DNA from: Fagopyrum homotropicum
Taxonomy: Eukaryota > Streptophyta > Magnoliopsida > Caryophyllales > Polygonaceae
Direction of reading: 5' to 3'
NCBI GenBank assembly: GCA_033239125.1
Contig: BSWB01000008.1
Coordinates: 15,406,001 to 15,470,000, forward strand
DNA length: 64,000 nucleotides
Shown: positions 34,705-45,866 of the stretch, piece after piece
Position numbering within the stretch: position 1 is the stretch's first letter
How the letters are laid out: every line of letters starts with the position of its first letter
The notes under the pieces: generated by a model
Told to the model about the DNA's origin: nothing
The model's input: the letters and a program-made list of their open reading frames with translations, nothing else
Database searches by the model: none
Translations under genes and position numbers: made by a program

Positions 34705-36753
34705 CTAAATGTTGCCACAAGGAAGGACCATTTTCCCTTTCCTTTCATTGATCAAATGTTGGAAAGGTTAGCCCAACACTCTTACTTTTGTTATCTAGAT
34801 GGATATAGTGGTTTCTTTTAGATTCCCATTCACCCGGATGATCAAGAGAAGACGACTTTCACGTGCCCTCGGGGTACATTTGCCTATAGAAGAATGCCAT
34901 TTGGTTTATGCAACGCTCCAACCACCTTCCAAAGGTGTATGATGGCAATTTTTTTGGAGTATGTAGAGAACATCATGGAAGTATTCATGGACGACTCTTT
35001 GGTATATGGTTCTTCCTTTGATAAATGTCTCTCTAACCTTTCCCTTGTCCTTAAGAGATGTGAAGACACTAACCTATTCTTAAACTGGGAGAAGTGTCAT
35101 TTTATGGTCACAGAAGGAATTGTGTTAGGTCACTTGATTTCAAATAGAGGATTAGAGGTTGATAGAGCTAAGATTGAAACTATAGAGAAGCTACCTCCTC
35201 CATCTTCTGTGAAAGGAGTTAGAAGCTTTTTAGGACATGCAGGTTTCTATAGGAGATTCATAAAGGACTTTTCTAAGATTTCAAAACCTTTGACTAATCT
35301 TTTGATGAAGGATATAACTTTCGAGTTTTCGAAAGAATGTTTAGATGCCTTTTGCAGGATCAAAGAAGCTTTGATTTCAGCCCCTATCATCTAACCACCC
35401 GATTGGACTCTTCCTTTCGAGATCATGTGCGACGCAAGTGACGTACCTATAGGAGCTGTACTTGGACAGAAGAAAGATGGCCGTACACATGCCATCTATT
35501 ATGCTAGCAAGACGCTAGACGAAGCTCAATTGAATTATGCTACCACGGAGAAAGAGCTTCTAGCTGTAGTTTATGCATTTGAGAAATTTCGTTCCTATCT
35601 TGTAGGTGCGAAATCCGTTACTTGTTCACAAAGAAGGATGCGAAGCCTAGGCTTCTAAGATGGATCTTACTCCTACAAGAGTTCAATCTAGAGATCCGTG
35701 ACAAGAAGGGGTCGTAAAATTCAGTTGCCGATCACCTTAGTCGTCTCCCACGCACAACTCACCGATGTGACGGATGAACTCCCAATCGACGACTCATTCC
35801 CCGACAAACAACTCCACGAGATTGAAGAATGTCTTCAACAAATCTCGAAAGGTAATGATCCATGGTTTGCTGACATTGTCAATTACCTTGTTTGTCAGGA
35901 ACTTCCCCCGGACTTTCATATGCTCAAAGGAAGAAGTTCTTTAGAGATGTCCGACACTTATATTGGAATGAACCTCTACTCTTCAAGAGAGGTTCCGATG
36001 GTGTGTACAGGAGATGTGTTCCGGAGGATGAGGTGGAAAGCGTTATCCGACATTGCCACTCTTTTCCTTGTAGTGGACATGCTAGTTCCCACAAGACATG
36101 TGCTAAGGTACTCCAATCTGGTTTCTTTTGGCTTACCTTATTTAAAGATGTGTAGAACTATGTTGTTGCTTGTAATGCTTGTCAAAGGACAGTTAATATT
36201 TCAAGGAGGAAGGAGATGCCCCTCAACAACATACAAGAAGTAGAGATATTCGATGTATGGGGAGTGGATTTCATGGGACCATTCCCATCTTCTTGTGGAA
36301 ACCAATACATACTTTTAGCCGTAGATTATGTCTCAAGATGGGTAGAAGCAATCGCTTCTCCCACTAATGATGCAATGGTAGTGGTGAAGTTCTTCAATAG
36401 AACGATCTTCCCACGGTTCGGGACTCCCCAAACCATCATTAGTGATGGAGAAACGCACTTCACAACCCGACAATTTGAGGCTCTATTAGCTAAGTATGGG
36501 GCAACCCATAAGATTGCCACACCATATCATCCGCAAACAAGCGGACAAGTTGAGATATCTAATAGAGAGATCAAAGAAATTCTAGAGAAGACTGTCTCTA
36601 GAACAAGAAAGGATTGGGCAATGAAGCTAGATGATGCATTATGGGCGTACGGGACCGCTTTTAAGACACCCATAGGTACAACACCATACAACCTTGTGTA
36701 TGGGAAGTCTTGTCACCTTCCTGTAGAGCTAGAGCATAAAGCATATTGGGCTG
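34705..36753 (+). pseudogene. pol: AthB pol, left part (RT, RNase H, integrase core)
   Basis: RT has lost about 100 bp near 34683-34710, including the WVSPVQVVPKK-to-CIEYRKLN stretch. A TAG at about 34818 replaces the Gln of the FFQIP motif. The active site F-M-D-D is near 34987-35000. RNase H (CDASDVPIGAVLGQ) is truncated near 35610. The integrase core is open at 36216-36753 with D-D-35-E intact (WGVDFMGP, IISDGETHF, SGQVE). Solo LTR S1 interrupts the frame between HKAYWA and KWLNF; codons join cleanly across the GGCTG duplication. Confidence 0.9.
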
Positions 36754-38446
36754 TGCTAGCATGAAATATTGCGATATTCTAGGCACTTATTTTGGTTGTT
36801 TTTCCCTTATTATTGTGTACATGGATGAAGTTTAGAAGCAATTGTTAGCTTGTTCCTCTATTTTGTCAATGTGGATGTCTACACTAGCTTTGTGTTGATT
36901 ATAGGTGAGAATGAGCTAAATAGGAGCTACTGAGAGAGAGAAAAGAGAGTAATTGATCATACTCGAAGATTTGGAACACATCAAGGAAGCTAAGGAAGGA
37001 GCTAGGATGAAGAATGTCACGAAACAAAGGAAACCACAAGAGTTTTACACTTCCACGCCCTGAATTACGGCCGTAGAAGAGTCCACGCTCTAAACCACGG
37101 CCGTGGATCTTGGCATCATGAGCGTGGAGCATTCCAGTAAGTTACACAGCCTAAAGTACGGTCGTGGAAGTCACAAGAGACCGTAACCCCTTTCCACGCC
37201 CTAAACTACGGTCGTGGAAACCCCTGAGACCGTGATTTAGGCGATCTTTTGACGTGTCTTTATTTACCACGTTATTTACGTAATGGGCCTGGACGGTTAT
37301 TCTTTCCCGTCTTATAAAAAGGTCGGAAAAGAGAGTTTCGAGGATCCGCGCTTGGGCTCGCAATACTCGCGTTTGATCCCGCTTAGACGCCTATGGACGC
37401 TGACGGCCTCTTACCTTGCTTGGAGCATTTTCACCTAGGGTTGATTGAAGATCACCGAAGGTTTAGCCTCTTTCTTAGGTTTTGATATTGAAGACAGATT
37501 GACGACCTATTCTTCATACTGACCTTAGATCATTGTGAGATTTTGTGTTCTATATTCTGAATCCATTGAATATCGCTTCTTGTGTGTCGGATTGAGAATT
37601 GGTTTTGAAATTTATTGAGTATTCGAGGGTTTTCATCTTTCATTCTCTTTAAATTGAATATTGATATTATGACAATGGTTATTGGCTAAAACCCTTTAGC
37701 AATTTTAAGGTGAAGGGTTGATAGTTGTGGCTTAGATGATGATAGATCGATCGTAATTTGATTGGACCTTGAGAGTTAGAGAGATCTCGTCGACGAACCT
37801 AAATCATGGCCTGTTCTTGGGTTTCCACGGCCGTGGTTCTCAAGATCTGACCGTGATTTACCCTAGTTTACGAACTTTGCTTTTACTTTGATCCAAAGTT
37901 AAAGATTAGCTTTAATCTAGTCTTGGCTTGCCCTTTTCTAGGTAGTAGTGAGACTCATCATCCTCTATTTCGGTTTCGAGTGTCACAACCTTAACCGTTT
38001 AAGTTTATCTTGATCCTTGGGTTACAAGTTTTGGTATTTGAGATTAATTCTTGTCCATAGATCCTTTCTATACTGCAGCCTCAACAACCTTTATAGAAAG
38101 TGTCTTTAGATAAGTCATATATAGTCTTGGAACTTTACCGTACATTACTTTACTTCAGCATACCTTTGCAACTCTTGACTCTGTCCTTAGTTCTTTAGTA
38201 TATCTTGAATCAATTACCACAATTTGATACCTGGATCTTTAGGGTTGTTGTTTTCCCCAATATTTGCAAAGCTTTACACCTTATTCGCTTGACAACTTGA
38301 AATTGGATTTTGTTTCACCAAATACATATGATCGATACTCTGGAATATTTGCTAATCTACGCCGATCCGTACACTGCGGGTTCACTTGCCTTTATTCTAG
38401 TTTTATAAATTTAAGACTTGATTGCACGCACGTTTTAGGGCGAACA
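36754..38446 (+). repeat. Solo LTR S1 (AthA family), inside AthB integrase
   Basis: 1693 bp, starts TGCTAGCATGAAATATTGCG and ends GCGAACA. It is flanked by GGCTG on both sides (36749-36753, 38447-38451). U3 has four CACGG units (37050-37220), then TATAAAAA at 37313-37320. R/U5 has CCACGGCCGTGG at 37825-37836. No internal sequence remains, so LTR-LTR recombination removed the body. Confidence 0.95.
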
Positions 38447-38833
38447 GGCTGTCAAGTGGCTCAACTTCACATGAAAGAAGCCGGAGAGAAGCGACTATTG
38501 GACATCAATGAGTTAGAGGAGATCCGGCTGAATGCGTACGAGAACACAAGGATTTACAAGGAAAGAACGAAGCGGTGACATGATAAGCATATCATTTCAA
38601 AAGACTTGAAAGAAGGAGATCAAGTTCTTCTATTCAACTCAAGGCTTCGACTCTTTCCACGTAAGCTTAAATCCCGTTGGACAGGACCTTATCTAATTAA
38701 ACGTGTTTTTCCCCATGGTGCAGTTAAAGTATGGGGTGAGCAAAGCGGAAGTTTCAAGATCAATGACCAACGGTTGAAGAAGTACATTCCGGAAGCTCCG
38801 GTTGAGGAGATAGCTCCTATCCTCCTCCATTGA
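38447..38833 (+). pseudogene. pol: AthB integrase C-terminus (right of S1)
   Basis: Continues the integrase tail with one missing base near 38470. The KEGDQVLLFNSRLRLF and LKSRWTGPY motifs are present, and the frame ends at 38833. The stem-loop TTGGGAGGCAACCCA follows at 38882-38896. Confidence 0.88.
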
Positions 38834-39120
38834 ACACCTAAGCAAGCAACGTCCAGCTAAAGACGTTAAATCAAGCGCTTCTTGGGAGGCAACCCATGGT
38901 AGTGTAGTTCTTTTCCTTTCTTTTCATCTTAGAATAGTTTAGGTTAGTTGCTTGTTTGCTTTCGTTTTAGTTTGTTTGTTCCTCGATACTCTCTCGGTTT
39001 GTTTGCGTCATAAATTGCAGGAAATAGTTGAAAGTTTGAGGAATTGATGGAGAAAGATGCAATAAATTGGGTTAAATAAACTTTTCAAGCAAAAGAAGGA
39101 AGTAAATTGACTTACCATAA

Positions 39121-39318
39121 GTTTATCGAACGATTCAAGCTACAAAGTAAGTCGATTTTTGGCAACAGAAAGTAAAATCGACTCAAAAATCGCCCCCCTT
39201 GAGAAAAATCGGACGATTTTCTTCCTTGAGCTGTGAAAGAGTTGAAAAATCGGGCCGATAAATAAATCGACCCTGAAAATCGGTCGATTTCCTTCGTATT
39301 TTGGCCAGCCTATATAAA
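39121..39318 (+). promoter_or_regulatory. Putative internal promoter of AthB upstream of ORF3
   Basis: A cluster of AAATCG-type units: 39173-39194, AAAATCGGACGATTTT (39205-39220), 39245-39258, and AAATCGGTCGATTT (39277-39290). TATATAAA follows at 39311-39318. Same order and place as AthA 7237-7392. Confidence 0.62.
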
Positions 39319-39607
39319 GCCTTCTCCACTCGATTTCCTCATTCCAACACTTAACCAAACTCGTCTCTCTTGCTCCAAAAATGCCGAAAATCGCCTACCT
39401 CCCATCTTCCCAATTTGTAATCGTTTTGAACGATTCTTGAGCCTAAACTGAAGCATTTTCAACAAGGAGCAAGGATCTAGCAACAACAAGCTTGACAAAC
39501 TACTCATTCTTCCAGAATTCAGGTTTTCTCGATCCAAAACCTAAGTAATTCGCTCGATCTTTAATCTTGTTTAGAAGTTGATAGATTGTTGAATTTGATT
39601 GAGGGCT
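39319..39607 (+). promoter_or_regulatory. Putative ORF3 leader of AthB, left part
   Basis: Non-coding; resembles AthA 7393-7690. It contains the palindrome AATCGTTTTGAACGATT (39419-39435). Solo LTR S2 interrupts it, and the leader resumes at 41192 with another AAATCG-type palindrome at 41302-41319. Confidence 0.5.
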
Positions 39608-41191
39608 TGATGACATGAATTATGACCTATTTTTAGGCATGTATTTATATAGATTTTCCTTTTATTTTACATGCATAGACATACATTCATGACATTTATG
39701 GTTATATTCACCTACTTTGCAAGAATAGAGTTCTACACAGAGTTTTATTGCATTTGTAGGTAATTTGGCGAATTATGGAGCGAAATGGCACATTTGAGGA
39801 TTAAGTCTTGACGCAATTAAAAAGGAACATAAAAAGAAGCTAGGACGCGCCAAAATATACTCTAATACCGTATGACGCGCCAAAGTATCCTCTGATACCG
39901 TCAGACGCGCCAAAGTATCTTTTGATACCGTCTAACGTGCCAAAGTATTCTCTGATACCATCTGACGCGGCCCAGAGTATTTTCTGATACCAGCGGGCTC
40001 GACTTCTTTTCAACCCAAAAATTTAGGGTTTTACCTTTAAATCCTAAATTCATCCCTACATATATTCGAGAGCCTTCAACATTGAAGGAGAGTCAATTTC
40101 TCCAAAGGGAGACTAGAAGGGAGCCAAAATCTCCAGGAAGGAGACTTGAAGACTTAGATACTTGGGACGCTCCACGGAAAGAAGAGATTTTGAAAGAAGA
40201 CTTGGGAAAGACGCACTTTCCTATTTGCGGAGTTGGAAGATTTTAGGGTTTCACTTGAAGGCGGATTGACATCCCGTTCTTCTTTGTTCCTTGAGATTTG
40301 TGAGAGATTCTTATTCTATCCTACATCTATTGAACACAAGTTACTTTTGAGTTTTATTGATATTGGTTTTGTGTTTTTTATTGAGATTTCAAGGTTTTAC
40401 CTTTCCTCCCTTTCATATTCGATATTTGATTTTACAATGATGATTATTGGCTAAAACCCTTTAGCAATTCTAAGGTGAAGGGTTGATAGTTGTGGCTTAG
40501 ATAATGATAGATCGATCGTAAATAGATTGGACCCTGAGAGTGTGAGAAACATCGTCGACACCCTGAATCACGGGTTGTTCTTGATTTCCACGGCCGTGAT
40601 TCTCAAGAACTACCGGTAATTTTACTTGTTTTACGACCTTTGCTTTTGCTTTAATCCAAAGTTAAAGATTAACTTTAGCCTAACCTTGGCTTGCCTTTCC
40701 TAGGTAGTAGTGAGACTCAACATCCTCTATTTTGGTTTCGAGTTTCACAACCTTAACCGTTCTAGTTTATCTTTGATTCCTTGGGTTTGGGCATGGGTAT
40801 TTGAGATTAATTCTTGTCCTTAGATCCTTTCTATACTGCAACCTCAACAACCTTTATAGAAAGAGTCTTTGGGTTAGACATATAGGGTTTTGGAACTTCG
40901 CCGTACATTACCTTACCTCAGTATACCTTTGCAAACCTCAACTCTGTCCTTATTTTTATAGTATATCTTGAATCGATTGCCACAATTGAATACTTGGATC
41001 TTTAGGATTGTTGTTTTTCTAATATTTGCAATGCTCGATAATTTGTGAACAGAATTTGATCCCCAAATCCCTGAGTTCGATACTCTTGAATACTTGCTAA
41101 TCTACGTCGATCCGTACACTGCGGGTTCGCTTGCTTTTATTCTAGTTTTATAAATATAAAGCTTATTTGCACGCACGTTTAGGGGCGAACA
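39608..41191 (+). repeat. Solo LTR S2 inside AthB ORF3 leader
   Basis: 1584 bp, flanked by GGGCT (39603-39607, 41192-41196). It starts like the AthB LTR (TGATGACATGAATTA) but its R/U5 palindrome is of AthA type: CACGGCCGTG at 40589-40598 with perfect outer arms GTTCTTGA (40577-40584) and TCAAGAAC (40603-40610). U3 carries five 30-bp tandem units (39844-39994). Confidence 0.94.
39844..39994 (+). repeat. 30-bp tandem repeats in U3 of S2
   Basis: Five head-to-tail units (39844, 39874, 39904, 39934, 39964). Each has a GACGCGC half-site, CAAA, then the palindrome GTATC-4 nt-GATAC and CGTC. The layout parallels the AthA and AthB motif units with a third sequence. Confidence 0.85.
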
Positions 41192-41349
41192 GGGCTTTGG
41201 TTAGAAACATCCCTAGGAAGCTTTGTGTAGTCTTGGATTGCTCAAAACTTTACAGATTTGTGAATTGTGTTGAAATCGTGAGAAAAATCGACCCTACCCA
41301 GAAAAATCGTCCGATTTTTGCCAAGAACAGGTCGATTTTTGTGTGCGGA

Positions 41350-42900
41350 ATGAAGACTTTGAAAAGAATCACTAGGAATGCAGGAAAGAAGAAGAAAGGT
41401 TCTTCTTCTAGGGCACCTCCCCCACCACCACCACCTTCCCAAGCTAAGCCAAACCTTCCTCCTCTCCTTTCCAAACATAAGAAGAGATACGAACGTCTCA
41501 TAGATCGCCCCTTTACTCCTCCTTGTTACATAGTGCTTGATGATTTGTATGCACTGTTTGTGAGAGAAGATATTGATACGATGCTGGATAGGATAGGGTT
41601 GAGTCAGTTTGTGCTTATCCGGGAAGATGCTTACACCGAGATCACCTATGAGTTCCTTAGTACATTTGAGCACGACCCTAGAGATAGGAATGTCACTTTC
41701 AGGCTCATGAAATGAGGACCATAGCATGTCTATACCTACCTTGGGAGATATATTTGATTTTCCTGATTCCTTTGCAGGCACATTCTGCGGGGTGTGAGCG
41801 CTAGCACTTTTTGGGAGAGTATTTCTGTTGGAGAAGCAGGAAAAGATAAGTGGCGACCCGAAAACTCGAAGGAAGCTAGTATGTACGATCTCTCCTTCAA
41901 GATCGCCCACAGGATCTTTAGTGAGTCCTTATTTGCTAGGACTGAGATGCCACAGAAGCTGAAGGTGGATGAGCTATGCCTTCTCCATTGTATGACCACC
42001 GGTACCATTCCAAACACCGCCACTATGCTTGCTTACTATCTCGGGAAGATAGCCAAAAAGTCGAAGGGCGATCTTTGTGCTGGAGGCGTTGTCACTCATA
42101 TGGCAAAGGCGTTAGAGCTTGACTTTTCTGATTGCAGTTTAGCAGAGAGCGCTCACCCTCTTGATTCACAACGACTAGTAGCGAGACCGGTTCTAGTTCC
42201 TAGAGGCATGGAAACATTACATGTACCGATGCCATGGGCAAAGGATCCGACCAAGAAACGGGCTGAGATCGAGTGGAAGTCCAAGTACACCATTCGGAAT
42301 AGGAGGAACTGGAAGGAGACCTTCGAGCTTATGTTTGATGAGATGGCCCCTCCACTTGCTAATTATGACGATGGCGAGGAAGGAGATGATGATGATGAGG
42401 AGGGCTTTGAGGACGGAGCTGCAACTTACTAGGGACCTATGCTAGAGTTCGAGAGTGATACATACAACGGCCATGCTACGGACACTGACACCCAAGGTGT
42501 TGGACCTAGCAGGATGAGTAGAGGCACTGAGGATACAAAGGATGAGATGCAACCACCCAGTCATTCTTTTGCACATGCTCCCAGCAGTAGTAGAGGACGT
42601 GGGCGCGGATCTAGACTCCACCGACAGATTGGAGCATTGATTTCTGGTTTTCAGGGTCTACGTTCCGATTATCAGGGTCTATATTCCGACTATCAGGGTC
42701 TTCGTTTTGATTATCAGGCCCTCCACACCGACTACAACACCCTGAACACTCAATTCACGGAGTATCGCCAGGAGACGGATGCTAGACACTCTTCCTACGA
42801 TTGCCAGATGAGGGAGATGTATTATCATCAGTTTGGCCACTTCTATGATCCTAGTGCTCCGAGATATCCATATCCACCACCGCCACCGGCTGAGGATTGA
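41350..42900 (+). pseudogene. AthB ORF3: post-pol protein of unknown function
   Basis: Homologue of AthA ORF3. ATG at 41350; a basic, Pro-rich start (PPPPPPP), then IREDAYTEITYEF and TFRLMK match AthA. A stop at 41713 and further breaks to about 41794 remove the FGAFFGF-equivalent, after which the core resumes (SESLFARTEMPQKLKVDELCLL, MAKALELDFS). It stops at 42430 after an acidic Asp/Glu run. The last part (42439-42900) has a seven-residue repeat (DYQGLRS, DYQGLYS, DYQGLRF, DYQALHT) encoded by 21-bp tandem repeats at 42651-42735. That suggests a coiled coil in place of AthA's Pro-Trp repeats. No membrane segment is seen. Confidence 0.7.
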
Positions 42901-42955
42901 GTTTCCACTACATTTTACATTGTAAGTATTTTTCTCCATCTTATGCTTGACTTCT

Positions 42956-42995
42956 CACATTGGGGATAATGTGAAGGTTAAGTATGGGGTGGGGG
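42956..42995 (+). other. Internal hairpin plus PPT-like tract of AthB
   Basis: Stem CACATT/AATGTG with loop GGGGAT (42956-42973), six bases, then AAGTATGGGGTGGGGG (42980-42995). Counterpart of AthA 9437-9474. Confidence 0.58.
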
Positions 42996-44110
42996 TACTT
43001 ACAATCTCTTTCATCTTTTTCGCACTTTATGTACTTTGTGTTGCATTTGATGATTTGGTTTGTAATAACTCTTGCACTATTTGCTTTCCACTATGATATT
43101 CGCATTTGCATGCTTTCATTCAAAAAATTGTCAGTTTTTGAAAAATTTTAGTGCTTCTTATGATGGAAATGACCTCTATGATGAGAATTGTGATGTGGAA
43201 AAGGCAAAAGATGACTAAGTTATGTTGAGATTTTAATTGTAGCATGAATGAAATAATGATCGAAGCTATATTATAAGTTCTTTTGCATCATATAGGAATG
43301 ACCAAGGCAATTCGCTTCTTTTCTTGTTCATATCGCATTCATGCTAGCTCCTCAATGAAATATTTGACCTCCTTTTAACCATCCGGAAATTAGAATAAGT
43401 AGTGGTAAAAGGGATGCTTGATGTGGGAGGGTCATTGTGAAAGTGTTAAGTGAAAGTTTAGAAAATTATAGGTTTGGGGACTTTGAACATGAGGATGAGT
43501 AACTCGGCACCATTCACATAGCCGGGTATTTGTGTCTTGCCAAATTCCGATTGAACGAAAAGTCCTAACGGGATATGGTATGTGCATCAAGGGTTTGAGG
43601 CATCTCAAAAATTGAGAAACGTCAATCTCCTAGGCTTCAGTTATTGTGCACCGCTGTCCATACTCTCAAAAAGTAAAGTATAAAGAAAGCAAAAATTTTA
43701 CATGCAAAGCATGTGTCGTGAAGTTGTGTTCTTAAAAGTCTTTGTGTTGTCCCTCTTTCCTGGATTAGCATCACATTACCTTAAAAGATTTCTCACCCTT
43801 AACACGTTTCTTTGACCTTTTTCTTTGATTGGAAGACCTTGAGACCTTTGTGCACATGTTTAAGGCTTCATGGCTTAGATTTGTTTGACTTTGATTGTCT
43901 TTACATCTTTATCATGTCTTTTATTTGTGTCTTTAAGAAAGAATGGATAGTTTGTTCATGATATGGTTATTATTGATGAATACTTTATCTTCCTATGACT
44001 TGAAACATCACTTTGAGGGTGATCCAATAAGAAGAAGCACTTTTCAAAAGGTTTTTGAAGTTTTTTCGCATCATATAATCCATGACATCTTATATTCTAG
44101 GTTTGAACCC
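42996..44110 (+). other. Non-coding 3' region of AthB with conserved block
   Basis: No credible ORF. About 43420-43675 matches AthA 9961-10220, including ATGAGTAACTCGGCACC and the CATCAAGGGTTTGAGGCATC block. Flanks are AT-rich and less alike. Confidence 0.6.
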
Positions 44111-44147
44111 TGCTTGGGGACAAGCAAGAGGCAAGTATGGGGTATTT
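44111..44147 (+). promoter_or_regulatory. AthB pre-LTR hairpin and polypurine tract
   Basis: TGCTTG-GGGA-CAAGCA (44111-44126), then AAGTATGGGGTATTT (44133-44147) directly before the LTR. The hairpin ends 21 nt before the LTR. Confidence 0.78.
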
Positions 44148-45720
44148 TGATGACATGAATTATATGCCATTATAATCATGCATATTATAGAGGTTTACCT
44201 TAAGGTTTATTTCATTTATATTCCGGAAATAGAAGTCTACACGAGTTTTGGTTGAATTATAGTGAATTCGGTGGAATTGGAAGCAAAAGTGGAGCAAAGA
44301 GCATCTAAGGCCAATAAGGAAGCTTAAGGAGTCTTAGAGGAGTCATAAAGAGCAAAGGATGTGTATAAAAGAGTCACAAAAGGAAAGAAGGAAACAAGCC
44401 AAGAGACGGAGACATTTTGTTGAAGAAAATCGAGCCAATTAAACTATAAATCGGACGATTTTCTTCAGCAAAATCGAATGGTTTTTATTACACTGGATCG
44501 CACGATTTTCTTCAATTCTCGACTAAAAATATTACGACCCAAAGCTCATCACTTGTGGGCTTGAGAAGTGATATGCCAAGCGGCTCATTAGAGAGAAAGT
44601 AAGCATTGGAACCCTAGGAACAAAAATCGGGGGTTTGCAGCGGGAAAGATTCACAGGATTTTGCGGGATTAAAGGTTCTTGGAGAGTGAAGGAAAAGAAA
44701 CAAGAAGTCAATATTCAAGAAGTATGTGAGATATTTTGTTTCCCTTCTGATTCTTGTTATTTGTGAACACATTGTTGAGTGTTTTGAGAGATTCTTTTAT
44801 AGGTATTGATATTTGATTACAGATTCGGAGATTATTTGGTTTTTATTCAAAGTTCGAGTTTTATTTGGTTTTATTAATTCAATCTTGATTTTGATTTGAA
44901 TATGAAAATGGTTGGCTAAAAACCTTGTGATTTTGGGGAGAATAGTTGATGATTGAGGCTTAGATGATGATAGACTGAACTCATTTAACCATTTGGACCC
45001 TGAGACTTGAGATTTAACTTTGCGACAATAGGAAAATCAACTTGGTCTTGATGATATCGTCCGATTTATCGTAGAACAACACGATTTATTTCCCTGACGA
45101 TCTTTAATTGATTAATCCTTTAACCAAAGTTAATCCTTGTCTAAATCCTAACCTTGCTTAACCTTTTTAACTCCTATATGAGTGTGAGAAGAGACTTCAT
45201 CATTGATTCTTCACTTGATAGTTAAAGTTTACAAGAATTGGATAATAGAGAGACTCAATATCCTCTATTAAGGTTTGAGTGTTCTTTCCATCTTTACCTT
45301 TGAGAGTCATATCCTGAGGTTTTGGGTGGTTAGTTTGAGTGTAATTCTTATCTTTAGATCTTTCTATATTGTAGCCTCAACAACCCTTATAGAGAGAGCC
45401 TTTGGATTAGATATATAGGTTTTGGAACTTCGTCGTACGAAACCTTCCTTTGAAACACATAACTTTGGCAAAGCCAACTCTGTCCTTTGATCTTTAGAAG
45501 TGTCTTGAATCGAAAGCCGCAGTCGGATTCTTGAATCCTTGGAATCATTTGTCTCCTTAATTAATCACAAAAGCTTTTATACTTTGCCAGATAATTTGAA
45601 ATCGATTTTATTGTCACCAAATCCTTGAGTTCGACTCTATAATTTCTCACTGCGGGTTCGCTTTTGCATAAATTCTATATATAAATTTAAGACTTTGTGA
45701 CGCACACTTTTGTGCGAACA
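44148..45720 (+). repeat. AthB 3' LTR (1573 bp)
   Basis: Starts TGATGACATGAATTATATGCC-like, as at 29702, and ends GCGAACA. Short deletions relative to the 5' LTR occur near 44200 and near 45645. It retains the U3 palindrome (44448-44462) and a degraded R/U5 palindrome near 45053-45067. Confidence 0.93.
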
Positions 45721-45725
45721 CACAC

Positions 45726-45866
45726 CACCAATACACAACATGCTAATACGAAGAAGCCAACTAAGTAAGTCCGTGGACTTACCTGTCTCGAAGGTAAACC
45801 CGCTACATCCCGTACTCAGCTTCCCGCATGAAGGTACTCAACACTAATCAAACAAGACACACAAAT
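45726..45866 (-). repeat. TekE LTR segment 2
   Basis: Lies between the right CACAC of AthB and the TekF insertion. It contains the AAGTCC..GGACTTACC palindromic stretch typical of these LTRs. CAAAT (45862-45866) is TekF's left target copy. Confidence 0.83.

Larger units (their letters stand above)
29702..45720 (+). mobile_element. AthB: Athila-like Ty3 element with two nested solo LTRs
   Basis: Complete LTR-to-LTR element with perfect target duplication CACAC (29697-29701 and 45721-45725). It has a tRNA-Asp PBS, gag-pro, pol, ORF3, a 3' non-coding block, PPT and 3' LTR, in the same order as AthA. Two foreign solo LTRs lie inside, at 36754-38446 and 39608-41191. Without them the element would be about 12.7 kb. 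Both LTRs have lost different short segments, and pol is badly decayed, so it is older than AthA. Confidence 0.94.

Noticed and set aside
39844..39994. CRISPR-like regular 30-bp repeats
   Set aside because: Units abut with no unique spacers, lie in an LTR of a plant element, and have no cas genes nearby.
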